Source: Candidatus Hydrogenedentota bacterium (GTDB taxonomy: Bacteria; Hydrogenedentota; Hydrogenedentia; Hydrogenedentales; JAEUWI01). From it: a stretch of DNA of 12,654 nucleotides. The stretch lies in NCBI GenBank assembly GCA_030430835.1, contig JAUIKJ010000036.1, forward strand, positions 1-12,654, given 5' to 3'. Below are positions 5,729 to 12,654 of this stretch, piece by piece. The translations under genes and the position numbers were made by a program. How positions within the stretch are numbered: position 1 is the first letter of the stretch; each line of letters begins with the position of its first letter. The notes under the pieces are model-generated. The model made no database searches, had not been told where the DNA came from, and was given only the letters and a program-made list of their open reading frames with translations.

Positions 5729-8058
5729 AAGTCCCAGCCCTTGGCGGCGATAACCGCGCGCAGGATTCGGTCGTTGAGCGCTTCCCCGCGTTCCCCGTTG
5801 TTCATGATCACGATGCCATAGCCCGCGGTCTTGTGCGCGACGAGGGTGCAACGCATGCCCTGATTGCTCCCGCTGTGGCGAAAGTAGGGGCCGCGGCAAA
5901 AGAAACCGATTCCGGTGGGGCCGTCCTCGATCGGCGTAGTCATGGCCCGGGCGCTTTCCGGGCTCAGAATCGCATCGGCATCTCCCCGCAGGGCACATTG
6001 CAGTTCGATTGCGAACTGGGCGAGATCGCTAGGCGTGGTCCACAGGCCGGCAGCAAAAAGCATTGGGTACACATAGGTCCCGCCGGGCAACGGCCGTCCT
6101 CGGCCCGTGTGGCCCGCGGCGGTGTTCACCCGGCTTGCCTCGGGCAAGGGCTGGGCATAGGCACTGTGCGTCATACCAATTGGCGCAAGGACGGATGCTT
6201 CCAGCAACTCCCCAAAGGCCTTGCCGGTGATGTCTTCCATCGCCTGTTGGAGCACTGTGCTGCCGCCGCCCGAGTAGCGGAAACCCTTTCCGGGAGGCAC
6301 ATCCACAATGACCGGAGGCGCCACGGGGCCTCCGGTGCCTTCCAACACCTCGACCAAGGTCGGGATTTCGGCATCGTCTCGATAGCCGGCGTAGCCCGAG
6401 ACCGTGGTGCCTGCGCGGTGGCTGGCCAGCAGGCGCGCACTCACGGGCGGCGCATCCACGAAATCATGCGGCGGCAGTTTCCAACGGTGGAGGTAGGCGT
6501 TGATATCCTCATCGAGATCGATCTTTCCCGTCTCGGCCAGCCGCATAAGTGCGGCGGCGGCGACGGGCTTGCTGATGGAGGCCGCCTGAAAGCGGGTCTG
6601 CTCATCGACCTTCTCCGTAGTCCCCACCACGCGTACGCCGAGCGTGAAGGTTTCCGCGATGCGAAAGTCTTCGATCAATGCAATACTCAGCCCGGGCACA
6701 TAAAGATCGTCCATGGCGCTGACGATGTCAGTGTTTTCTGTGCCCGCTGCATCGGGCAAGTGTTGGAGAATAGAATCGAGCGTCGTTGCCGCCAACCGGG
6801 CATCCCTCAGGTGGAGCACGAAGCTTTGCCGTGAACCATCTTCCGCGAGCGCGGGAAATGCGAGGGCACGGCCGTCGCGCCGCCAGCAGGGTGCGGGGTC
6901 GATGCGAAGATCGCCGGAGAGGTACGACCCAATGTCGAAGCGCGGGGACACGCAGTGCGCCCCGCTCTCCAGGTGGACGAGTGTGTAGGTGTGGTCACCG
7001 TGGTGACGGTGACCGTTGACGAGCCATGCACCATCGGGCGACAGGGCAACATCGGCACCGGCATCGCGGAGAATTTCACGCGACGCAAGCTCGCGGACCA
7101 CCCTGGATTCAAGGGGGTCGTACAGTACTTGGCGATTGTCGTGTTCGCCGATGAGCAAACCGCCGGGAGCCCACTCCGGATGGCCACCAATATGCTCCAT
7201 CGGCATCTTGAGCATGGTGCCCGTGGCATCCATGACGAAGGGCGTGTCGATACGCGGGAGTGCTCGGTCATTCCAGCCACCACGGGCGAAGGCGAGGATG
7301 CGATCGCCCTCACGACTCCAGAGCGTGTGGTTGATGAAGAGCGGGATGCCATCGATGTCGGGACGCGTGGGACGCAGGGCCTCGGCGAGTTGCTTGTAGG
7401 AGACCAGCAGCGTGCGTTCGCCGGAGGCGATGTCCACCTTGAAGATGCCGTCGTTCTCGGGGTGGGGATCGATGGTATCGTCCACCGCGCCGGGGTAGCC
7501 CGTGACGGGACGGAGGCGTGCGAGGCGACCGTAGTTGATGGCGAGGAAACTGCCGCCGCCCTGGGCGACACCGCTGTTGCCGACGGGCACGTCGTCGAAG
7601 CGGTACTCACGGATGCGCGTTCGCGTCTCCAGATCGTAGAGCACGCAGAAGACGGCGTTGGTATTCGGGTCGCGGTCGTTGAAGAAGAATTGCGTCTCCG
7701 GGGCATCGGGATTCCAGTAGAGCATGGTGCCCTGCTGGGGATTCCAGGCGCGGGTGGTTTCGAGGTGTTCCGGCTTGTAGCTGTCTTTCGTATCGAGCAG
7801 GACGATGTCCGCCGACTCTCCCGCTTCCGGCATGCGATCCTGAAAGGTGGTGCGCAAGACAAGCATATAGCGCCCGCTGGCGTTCCAGGGGGTATTGCCG
7901 ACGTGCCCAATATAGCCGAAGAAATGGTTGGCCGGGCCGGTCGTGATTTGTTCGGCCTGAAGTTCGAAGGGGCAGGTCTCCGTATCGGCGTGTACGGCGC
8001 CTGCGCTCAATGCCGCAAGCAGGATCACAAGGCTTGAAGATCGTAGACGACGATGCAT
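5719..8058 (-). CDS. Secreted beta-propeller / class C beta-lactamase-fold serine hydrolase fusion
   Basis: Exported protein of 779 residues. A signal peptide (MHRRLRSSSLVILLAALSAGAVHA) occupies residues 1-24. Residues about 28-420 have TolB/WD40-like propeller character: repeated strands with patterns such as YMLVLRT, MLYWNPDAPE, SREGDRILAFARGG and LSPDGAWLVNGHR. Residues about 440-779 are a beta-lactamase-family serine hydrolase (PBP4*/esterase/LACTB-like) with SISK (nucleophile Ser494, Lys497), YSGG with Tyr595 replacing YxN, and HSGSNQG at 728-734 replacing KTG. Members hydrolyse peptides, esters or amides; antibiotic resistance is not implied. ATG 8058 is chosen because it begins the signal peptide and has GGAAAGG 8 nt upstream; the frame remains open to 8295 but that part overlaps the divergent methyltransferase. 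A His-rich loop (HRHHGDH, about 350-356) sits in the propeller. The gene is convergent with the SGNH gene and divergent from the methyltransferase. Confidence 0.85.
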   Translation of the reverse strand: MHRRLRSSSLVILLAALSAGAVHADTETCPFELQAEQITTGPANHFFGYIGHVGNTPWNASGRYMLVLRTTFQDRMPEAGESADIVLLDTKDSYKPEHLETTRAWNPQQGTMLYWNPDAPETQFFFNDRDPNTNAVFCVLYDLETRTRIREYRFDDVPVGNSGVAQGGGSFLAINYGRLARLRPVTGYPGAVDDTIDPHPENDGIFKVDIASGERTLLVSYKQLAEALRPTRPDIDGIPLFINHTLWSREGDRILAFARGGWNDRALPRIDTPFVMDATGTMLKMPMEHIGGHPEWAPGGLLIGEHDNRQVLYDPLESRVVRELASREILRDAGADVALSPDGAWLVNGHRHHGDHTYTLVHLESGAHCVSPRFDIGSYLSGDLRIDPAPCWRRDGRALAFPALAEDGSRQSFVLHLRDARLAATTLDSILQHLPDAAGTENTDIVSAMDDLYVPGLSIALIEDFRIAETFTLGVRVVGTTEKVDEQTRFQAASISKPVAAAALMRLAETGKIDLDEDINAYLHRWKLPPHDFVDAPPVSARLLASHRAGTTVSGYAGYRDDAEIPTLVEVLEGTGGPVAPPVIVDVPPGKGFRYSGGGSTVLQQAMEDITGKAFGELLEASVLAPIGMTHSAYAQPLPEASRVNTAAGHTGRGRPLPGGTYVYPMLFAAGLWTTPSDLAQFAIELQCALRGDADAILSPESARAMTTPIEDGPTGIGFFCRGPYFRHSGSNQGMRCTLVAHKTAGYGIVIMNNGERGEALNDRILRAVIAAKGWDLGR

Positions 8059-8136
8059 GGGCTTGCCTTTCCTATGGGGACGGGACAAGACTAGTGGCTC
8101 CAGTAGCGGGTTGCAAGATACATCGGAACGATCAAG
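8059..8136. promoter_or_regulatory. Divergent promoter interval, serine hydrolase / methyltransferase
   Basis: These 78 bp separate two divergent start codons, so promoters for both genes should lie here or just inside them. On the minus strand TTGCAA (8116-8111) and TAGTCT (8093-8088) are 17 nt apart, a poor match to -35/-10. GGAAAGG near 8065-8071 on the minus strand is a convincing ribosome binding site. The plus-strand gene has only a weak GGAA about 10 nt before its ATG. The location is sound; the exact boxes are guesses. Confidence 0.4.
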
Positions 8137-8856
8137 ATGGCCTACGAGACGGACCTGGCACACGTACACGACACCGGCTTTGGCAGCTTTGCGGCTGTCG
8201 CCGGTGCGGGAATTGTGGAGATTTTTCGCGACCGCGGGGTCAGTCAGGGGCGAATTGTTGACCTTGGGTGCGGCAGCGGGATCATGGCGGCACACTTTCT
8301 GGAAGCCGGATACGCGGTGACCGGAATCGATATTTCACCGGCAATGATTCGCTTGGCGAAGCGCCGGGCGCCTCGGGGGGACTTCGTGGTGGGGTCGGTG
8401 GTGGACGCGGCCCTGCCACGGTGCCATGCCGTCACGGCGGTCGGTGAGATCCTGAACTACCGCTTTGACCGACGGCAGTCGGCGGTGGCCTTGTCGCGCA
8501 TGTTCCGGCGCGTGTATCGGGCGCTGGAACCAGGGGGCGTGTTTCTATTTGATGTCGCGGATGTGAACCGGAGCCGGGGGGACGTGCAGCGTTCCTTCGA
8601 TGGCGGGGACTGGAGTTGTCTCATCCGATACACGCACGACCAGAAGCGCGCACGGCTGACGCGGCATATTGTGGCCTACCGGAAGGTGGGGACGCTCTAC
8701 CGGCGCAGCGAGGAAATACACGAGTTGCAGTTATACCGGCGTGGGGACCTGCTGGCACGGCTGCGGGACGCGGGGTTCCGGGCGAAGACGATCCCGCCGT
8801 ATGGCGGGATGAATTTCCCGCCTGGCTATTGCGCGTTCATGGCGTGGAAGGCTTGA
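8137..8856 (+). CDS. Class I SAM-dependent methyltransferase
   Basis: Cytoplasmic methyltransferase of 239 residues with a Rossmann-like SAM-binding core. Motif I is VDLGCGSG at 41-48; the acidic residue that ends strand beta-2 is Asp65 in VTGIDISPAMI; GSVVDAALP (86-94) and AVTAVGEILNYRFD (98-111) correspond to later SAM and substrate motifs; LEPGGVFLFDV is the strand-4/5 region. The HDTGFGSFA segment at 11-19 is a recurring N-terminal feature of a widespread uncharacterised subgroup. The C-terminal part (about 150-230) is mostly beta with many Arg/Tyr residues and probably shapes the acceptor site. The methyl acceptor is unknown. It starts 78 bp from the divergent secreted hydrolase and is not obviously in an operon. 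Codon use resembles its neighbours. Confidence 0.85.
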   Translation: MAYETDLAHVHDTGFGSFAAVAGAGIVEIFRDRGVSQGRIVDLGCGSGIMAAHFLEAGYAVTGIDISPAMIRLAKRRAPRGDFVVGSVVDAALPRCHAVTAVGEILNYRFDRRQSAVALSRMFRRVYRALEPGGVFLFDVADVNRSRGDVQRSFDGGDWSCLIRYTHDQKRARLTRHIVAYRKVGTLYRRSEEIHELQLYRRGDLLARLRDAGFRAKTIPPYGGMNFPPGYCAFMAWKA

Positions 8857-8861
8857 GGGCG

Positions 8862-8920
8862 GGGGTACGAAGCGGAGTTTCGTGGGCACGTGCATTCCCA
8901 AGCGGGAACTTGGGAACGAG
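8862..8920. repeat. Intergenic element with two tandem hairpins (REP-like)
   Basis: Within the 96 bp between the methyltransferase stop and the cysH stop lie two palindromes in tandem. The first is ACGAAGC (8867-8873) / GTTTCGT (8877-8883), with triloop GGA and one G-U wobble. The second is TTCCCAAG (8895-8902) / CTTGGGAA (8909-8916), a perfect 8-bp stem with a 6-nt loop, followed by CGAG. Palindromes of the form TTCCCA...TGGGAACGAG recur as REP-like, RAYT-mobilised elements in many bacterial genomes (recalled pattern, not searched). It is the only copy in this window and lies between converging genes, so it may also act as a two-way transcription barrier. No T tract is present. Confidence 0.5.
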
Positions 8921-8952
8921 AGTACGTTGAGAACAGAGAATGTCCCCGCTTT

Positions 8953-9690
8953 CTAGATACCGCTGCCGGCGACGTGGATGCCGCATTCCTTGCTGTCGTC
9001 GTCGAGGTAATTGAACCAGCGCCAACGGCCGGCGCGGGCGGGTTCGTGGGGGAGCGTGGGTGTGGTGCAAATCTTGCATCCGATACTCGTGTAGCCCTGG
9101 TCATAGAGGGCGCTCTTGGGCACGCCGCGTTCTTCGATGTAGGCGTTTACATCCTGCTGGGTCCAGTCGACGAGCGGCGCAATCTTGATGAGTTTGCGGC
9201 CATGGCGATCGACTACTTGTGCCTTGGGCGTGTTGACGCGGAACTCCGACTGGTCACGACGGAGCCCGGTGAACCAGACGTCGAGGCTCTCGAGGGCACG
9301 GTCGTTGGGCTCAACCTTGCGCAGATTGCAGCAATACTCTTGCTTGGCCTTGGTGTCGAAGAAGAGGTATTCCCCGTGGCGCGCGATCATGCCGTCAATC
9401 TTCGCGCGGTCCGGCTCGAAGCGTTCTATCTTCAGGGCATAACGCGCCTCGATCTCGTCCATGAGCGCGTAGGTCTCGTCGGGCAGCCGCCAGGTGTCCA
9501 CAGTCATCACGCGAAGGCCGGGCGCGGCCTTCGCCATGAGATCGATCATGGCGCAACCGGTATCCTGGAAACTGGTGAGAATGCCCGCGCGCGGGCCATG
9601 GTTCTCCAGCGCCCAGCGGAAGAGATCTTCCGCGGAGAGATCTTCGAGGTCGTGGGCAACAGCCTCGGATATTTCGGTTGCGACTGCCAT
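8953..9690 (-). CDS. cysH: Adenylyl-sulfate (APS) reductase, 4Fe-4S type
   Basis: Assimilatory sulfonucleotide reductase of 245 residues that makes sulfite from activated sulfate with thioredoxin or glutaredoxin as donor. SFQDTG (40-45) is the nucleotide-binding loop and GLRRDQSEFR (142-151) the conserved Arg loop. Cys120-Cys121 in EYCCNLRK together with Cys205-x2-Cys208 in IGCKIC are the four ligands of the 4Fe-4S cluster, which marks the APS-using (bacterial and plant-like) branch rather than the cluster-free PAPS reductase of E. coli. The catalytic cysteine is Cys236 in KECGIH near the C-terminus. It starts 8 nt after the sulfite reductase stop and is clearly in the same minus-strand operon, supplying that enzyme's substrate. 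Sulfate adenylyltransferase genes are not in the window. The stop codon lies next to the hairpin element. Confidence 0.93.
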   Translation of the reverse strand: MAVATEISEAVAHDLEDLSAEDLFRWALENHGPRAGILTSFQDTGCAMIDLMAKAAPGLRVMTVDTWRLPDETYALMDEIEARYALKIERFEPDRAKIDGMIARHGEYLFFDTKAKQEYCCNLRKVEPNDRALESLDVWFTGLRRDQSEFRVNTPKAQVVDRHGRKLIKIAPLVDWTQQDVNAYIEERGVPKSALYDQGYTSIGCKICTTPTLPHEPARAGRWRWFNYLDDDSKECGIHVAGSGI

Positions 9691-9698
9691 GCTCGTGC

Positions 9699-11459
9699 CT
9701 ACTTCGCGGGCTCCAGTTCCAGGAGTTCTCGCAGTTTCTCGGTACCGACCCGTTTGGACCAGTCGCCGAAGCGCTCGCCTTCCTCCGCCTGTTCTTTCCA
9801 GAGGGTAAGTAACCGGGCGATGGTCGGGACGACTTCGGCTTCCTTCATCACCGGAATGAGCATCTCGTTCATGCGGGTGCCATTGAAGTCACCGCCGGTA
9901 TGAAGGACGTAGCGGCCGGGCCCCTTGCCAATGAGACCAATCTCGGAACTGGAGGAACGCGCACAGCCGTTGGGGCAACCGGTCATGCGGATGCAGACAT
10001 CGGCATCGCCGTGACCGGCGTCTTCGAGGCCCTGCATGAAGGTTCCGATGATGCGTTCGGACTCGGAGAGGGCGAGGCCGCAGAGCGGCAGCGCAGGGCA
10101 GGCCATTTCCATGCGGCGGATCTGGGATATCCCCTTGTCGGTGGGGAGTCCGTATTCGTCGAGGCAGGCCTGGACGGCATCGATATCTTCGTCCTTGATG
10201 TTCGCCAGGATGACGTTGTCGTGGGGGGTGATTCGCACGGAGGGGCGAAACTTTTCGATGACGGCGCGCAGGCCGGTCTTGTAGGGGTAACCGCCGTCGA
10301 AGTCCTTGATGCGGCCATTCTCGACCCAGACGCCCACGTAGTTGAGGCCATCCTGGATCTGCTTGTGCCAGCCGAGGTAGTCGGGCTGGGCGTAGGGCTT
10401 GACGTTCCGGGCCGGGGCAAACTCCTTGCCGGCATATTCGGCAATCTTCTTGATAAACACGTCGACGCCCATCTTGTCGATGGTGTACTTGAGGCGCGCC
10501 TGCTTGCGGTCGGTGCGATCACCGTAGTCCCGCTGCACCTTAATAATGGCGAAGATAATGTCGATCACTTCGTCTTCCGAAACGAAGGCAATGTGGGAAC
10601 CGGCACGCGGATAGGTGCGTTCGAGGGTGTGGGAGAAACCGAGACCGCCACCGGCGAGAATTTCGTAGCCGAGGATCTTGCCATTCTCAGTGACGGCCAT
10701 GACGCCGATGTCCTGAATGTAGAGATCGGATGCATTGTCAAAGTCGGTACCGACACCGATCTTGAACTTACGCGGCAGATACTGCTTGCCGTAGAGCGGA
10801 TCCTCCACTTCTTCCCGCAGGTCTTCCGCGTAGGTCAGGGTGCCATCGTCGTTCACCGTGCACTTCTTGTCGTTGAGCCACAGGTCGTAGTAGCTCTTGG
10901 TGGTCGGGAGCGTGGCAGTGGCGATGCGCTGGGTCAACTCGAGCAGGTCGGCACCGCAATCCTTGTATTTCGGATCGATATCCGCAACCGGATTGCCCAT
11001 CGTATTTCGGACGATATCGCCGCAACCACCGATGGAGGTCATTTTCCCGATGAGATTGAGATCGCGAATGAGCGGACGGAAGTTGCCGCGAATGACGCCG
11101 TGGAACTGGAAGTCCTGGCGCGATGTGGCGCGGATGTCGTTCTGTCCGTACTTCGTGGCGAGATCGTCGCAAAGGAGATACTGCTCAGCCGTGATGCGGC
11201 CACCGGGGAACTTGGTACGGAGCATCATGTAGTACTCTTTGTCGAGTCCCTCTTTCTTGCGCGCCTTGCGCGTGTCCCGGTTGTCCTGCTGGTAGGAGCC
11301 GTGGAACTTGAGCATCTGCACGGACTCGTCGCTGAAGTGGTCCTTGTCTTCCGCGTAGTCTTGAGCGACGGTTCCGTAGAGGCCGCCACTGCGGGCCTTG
11401 AAGGTTTCCACGCCGGAGAGTTGTTCAAGATCACCGTTACTGTCAATCAGATTCGCCAT
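9699..11459 (-). CDS. cysI: Assimilatory sulfite reductase, sirohaem hemoprotein subunit
   Basis: Sirohaem/4Fe-4S sulfite reductase of 586 residues that reduces sulfite to sulfide by six electrons. It aligns end to end by eye with E. coli CysI. LKFHGSYQQDNRD (50-62) is the N-terminal signature. Active-site residues Arg81, Arg151, Lys231 and Lys233 correspond to E. coli Arg83, Arg153, Lys215 and Lys217. Cluster ligands are Cys454-x5-Cys460 (ACPALPLC) and Cys495-x3-Cys499 (TGCPNGC). Directly after, CARSSSSEIG replaces the usual CGRAML or CARPY, an unusual serine run at the cofactor pocket. The start is ATG 11459 with GAGGGAG 9 nt upstream. It is first in an operon with cysH; a flavoprotein partner (cysJ) is absent here, so the electron donor (ferredoxin or an NADPH reductase) is open. 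Confidence 0.93.
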   Translation of the reverse strand: MANLIDSNGDLEQLSGVETFKARSGGLYGTVAQDYAEDKDHFSDESVQMLKFHGSYQQDNRDTRKARKKEGLDKEYYMMLRTKFPGGRITAEQYLLCDDLATKYGQNDIRATSRQDFQFHGVIRGNFRPLIRDLNLIGKMTSIGGCGDIVRNTMGNPVADIDPKYKDCGADLLELTQRIATATLPTTKSYYDLWLNDKKCTVNDDGTLTYAEDLREEVEDPLYGKQYLPRKFKIGVGTDFDNASDLYIQDIGVMAVTENGKILGYEILAGGGLGFSHTLERTYPRAGSHIAFVSEDEVIDIIFAIIKVQRDYGDRTDRKQARLKYTIDKMGVDVFIKKIAEYAGKEFAPARNVKPYAQPDYLGWHKQIQDGLNYVGVWVENGRIKDFDGGYPYKTGLRAVIEKFRPSVRITPHDNVILANIKDEDIDAVQACLDEYGLPTDKGISQIRRMEMACPALPLCGLALSESERIIGTFMQGLEDAGHGDADVCIRMTGCPNGCARSSSSEIGLIGKGPGRYVLHTGGDFNGTRMNEMLIPVMKEAEVVPTIARLLTLWKEQAEEGERFGDWSKRVGTEKLRELLELEPAK

Positions 11460-11672
11460 CGTACACGACTCCCTCGCGGCCCAATGGATCTCGGGCGCGA
11501 TGTTTTCTGATGTAATTATTACCTAAACGATAATAAAAGTCAAGTTTAAGCTAAGCGGTTGTCTTCCCATGTGTTATGCACACTTCGCCCCAGGGGGTAT
11601 AGGGGGGATTCGAGAAGCGCAGCCGTATTGTACTTCGTGGCGCGGGTCCGATTCGAGAATTTGCCGGATTTC
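11460..11672. other. Intergenic region between dipeptidase and cysI
   Basis: This 213-bp interval is the longest without a gene. The cysI-side half holds the promoter, leader and ribosome binding site. The remainder has a GTGT(11571-11574)/ACAC(11580-11583) mini-dyad, a G-rich run near 11592-11607, and a 10-bp direct repeat GATTCGAGAA at 11607-11616 and 11650-11659. I see no RNA gene, no convincing small ORF and no clear terminator for the dipeptidase. Confidence 0.6.
11508..11543 (-). promoter_or_regulatory. Probable sigma-70-type promoter of the cysI-cysH operon
   Basis: On the minus strand TTGACT (11543-11538) and AATAAT (11520-11515) are separated by 17 nt, each one base from consensus, inside the most AT-rich stretch of the window. 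The start of transcription would fall near 11508 and give a leader of about 50 nt ending in a good GAGGGAG ribosome binding site. A small dyad ATTAT (11515-11519) / ATAAT (11530-11534) covers the -10 and spacer and could be an operator. The regulator is not identifiable. Confidence 0.6.
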
Positions 11673-12654
11673 CTAGCGCCGCCCCCAGCCGTCGCGAAGT
11701 ACGCGATCGGCATTGCCGCGCAGGAATTTGTCGGTCTTCTCCTCGCCATATTCACGCAGGAGGAGGTAGCGCAAGTGATTGTAGTCCCGGGGCGACTTGA
11801 AATCGCGCGGCACCCCGGTGAAACCGTCGAAGTCACTGCCGAAGGCGACGGCATCCTCTCCCCCATGCTCGATGATGTGGTTGACGGTCTTGATAACAAT
11901 CGCTTCGCCGTCGCGGACTTCCGGCTTCTGAAGCCAGTAGGACATAAAGATGATGCCGACGACGCCGCCGGTGTCGGCGATAGCACGGATATCCTCAGGG
12001 GTGGGGTTGATGGGATAGGGCGCGAATTCATGCGCGCCGACGTGGGACATAATGACGGGACGTTTCTTCGGGTGGGCCTTTGCGCGGGCGTAGACCTCTT
12101 TGCGAAAGCGCGGGGTGCCGTGGGTGACGTCGACGATGATGCCGAGATCGAACATTCGATCGACAAGTTCGCAGCCGAAGTCGGTGATTCCTGAATCGGG
12201 ATCACGCTTCCAATTCATCATGCCGAGTTTGCGCAGCGGCAGATTGGCAGGGATGGGATCGACACAGCCGCCGGCGGCATTGGGATAGAAGTGCGGAATG
12301 ATGATGTGGGCGACACCGCGCGTGAACATGTCGTCGAGGTTCTCGAGGTTGCCATTGAGATGGTGTGCGCCCTCGAGGGCGTTGATGATGCAGACCTTGC
12401 CTTCGCCCATAATACGCTGCATCTCGGAATAGGAATAGGCGATCTCGACGAGGTCGCCGCGGCGGCGGCGGGTCTCCTTGATGTGAAGCTTGAACTGGTT
12501 GAGTTGGGTGCGCGCCATGTCGTCGGGCGCGGTGTTCAGAATCTCGTAGAGCGGCGGGTGCAGGTGCTGCAGGTAGTGCAGGGGCCAGGCGTCGCGCTCA
12601 ATGTCCTGCTCAATGACGTAGATGGCCGAGAGTAATCCGCCAACCCCGCCAGCG
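11673..12654 (-). CDS. M19 family membrane dipeptidase, 5' part outside window
   Basis: Zinc dipeptidase of the renal dipeptidase (M19) family, which hydrolyses short peptides including D-containing or dehydro ones. The frame runs uninterrupted to the right edge, so 326 C-terminal residues are visible and the N-terminus is missing. The 45 codons upstream of ATG 12518 encode AGGVGGLLSAIYV and more, which is family-like, so 12518 is an internal Met. Visible metal or catalytic motifs: Glu in NALEGAHH (codon near 12374), His in VDVTHGTP (near 12122, usual DLSH-type position), His in IMSHVGAHEF (near 12044) and GSDFDG (near 11834), the conserved aspartates. GNADRVL near the C-terminus is also typical. 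The HxD ligands expected at the N-terminus lie outside. It is on the same strand as cysI but separated by 213 bp with its own promoter, so probably not cotranscribed. Confidence 0.88.
   Translation of the reverse strand, partial: AGGVGGLLSAIYVIEQDIERDAWPLHYLQHLHPPLYEILNTAPDDMARTQLNQFKLHIKETRRRRGDLVEIAYSYSEMQRIMGEGKVCIINALEGAHHLNGNLENLDDMFTRGVAHIIIPHFYPNAAGGCVDPIPANLPLRKLGMMNWKRDPDSGITDFGCELVDRMFDLGIIVDVTHGTPRFRKEVYARAKAHPKKRPVIMSHVGAHEFAPYPINPTPEDIRAIADTGGVVGIIFMSYWLQKPEVRDGEAIVIKTVNHIIEHGGEDAVAFGSDFDGFTGVPRDFKSPRDYNHLRYLLLREYGEEKTDKFLRGNADRVLRDGWGRR

Noticed and set aside
5833..8037. Two long plus-strand frames opposite the propeller/serine hydrolase gene
   Set aside because: The minus-strand reading has a signal peptide, ribosome binding site and SxxK/YSG/HSG motifs; the plus-strand frames have none.
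5719..8058. Antibiotic-resistance beta-lactamase
   Set aside because: Active-site variants YSG and HSG, the propeller fusion and the context point to an esterase or peptidase-like serine hydrolase.
8059..8295. N-terminal extension of the serine hydrolase gene to 8295
   Set aside because: Would overlap the divergent methyltransferase and put 79 residues in front of a clear signal peptide with its own ribosome binding site.
9900..11510. 536-codon plus-strand frame opposite cysI
   Set aside because: Lies wholly antisense to a strongly conserved gene, has low-complexity Val/Asp/Gly-rich sequence with no motif, and is expected from GC-rich codon bias.
11571..11607. Rho-independent terminator after the dipeptidase gene
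   Set aside because: Only a 4-bp stem and a short C/G run, without a following T tract in the direction of transcription.
12518..12654. ATG 12518 as the dipeptidase start
   Set aside because: The frame continues open and family-like to the window edge, and the HxD metal ligands have not yet appeared, so it is an internal methionine.

Overview
This is a GC-rich window from a free-living bacterium, roughly 60% GC by eye, with densely packed genes. It holds eleven protein-coding genes and no recognisable RNA gene, transposase, prophage or CRISPR array. The gene families (a Gfo/Idh/MocA oxidoreductase, an E. coli-like but divergent NagA, a beta-propeller/serine-hydrolase fusion, a bacterial CREST-type ceramidase-like protein) and a compound intergenic hairpin element fit an environmental, heterotrophic, PVC- or Hydrogenedentota-like lineage. 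That placement is impression only; the window has no phylogenetic marker.

Left block, plus strand (about 1-5694): six genes in the same direction. They are a CREST-superfamily (ceramidase-like) membrane hydrolase, a hot-dog acyl-CoA thioesterase, an N-acetylglucosamine-6-phosphate deacetylase-like amidohydrolase, an MpaB-type (DUF2236) putative haem oxygenase, a Gfo/Idh/MocA oxidoreductase and a membrane-anchored SGNH hydrolase-like protein. Junctions are 6 nt, 64 nt, an 8-nt overlap, 1 nt and an ATGA 4-nt overlap, so the last four genes look translationally coupled. Together they could deacylate, deacetylate and oxidise a lipid- or amino-sugar-containing compound. No pathway I know joins exactly these steps, and this is the best candidate here for an undescribed system.

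Middle block (5719-8856): a large secreted protein joining a beta-propeller-like region to a class C beta-lactamase-fold serine hydrolase lies on the minus strand, tail to tail with the SGNH gene. It is divergent from a plus-strand class I SAM methyltransferase, with a 78-bp shared promoter interval. After the methyltransferase comes a short intergenic element with two tandem hairpins.

Right block, minus strand (8953-12654): a 4Fe-4S adenylyl-sulfate (APS) reductase (cysH) lies 8 nt downstream of a sirohaem sulfite reductase (cysI). They form a two-gene assimilatory sulfate-reduction operon behind a strikingly AT-rich leader with a good sigma-70-type promoter. Upstream of that, on the same strand, is the C-terminal part of an M19 (renal-dipeptidase family) dipeptidase whose N-terminus is beyond the right edge. 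No intergenic stretch exceeds 300 bases; the longest is 11460-11672.
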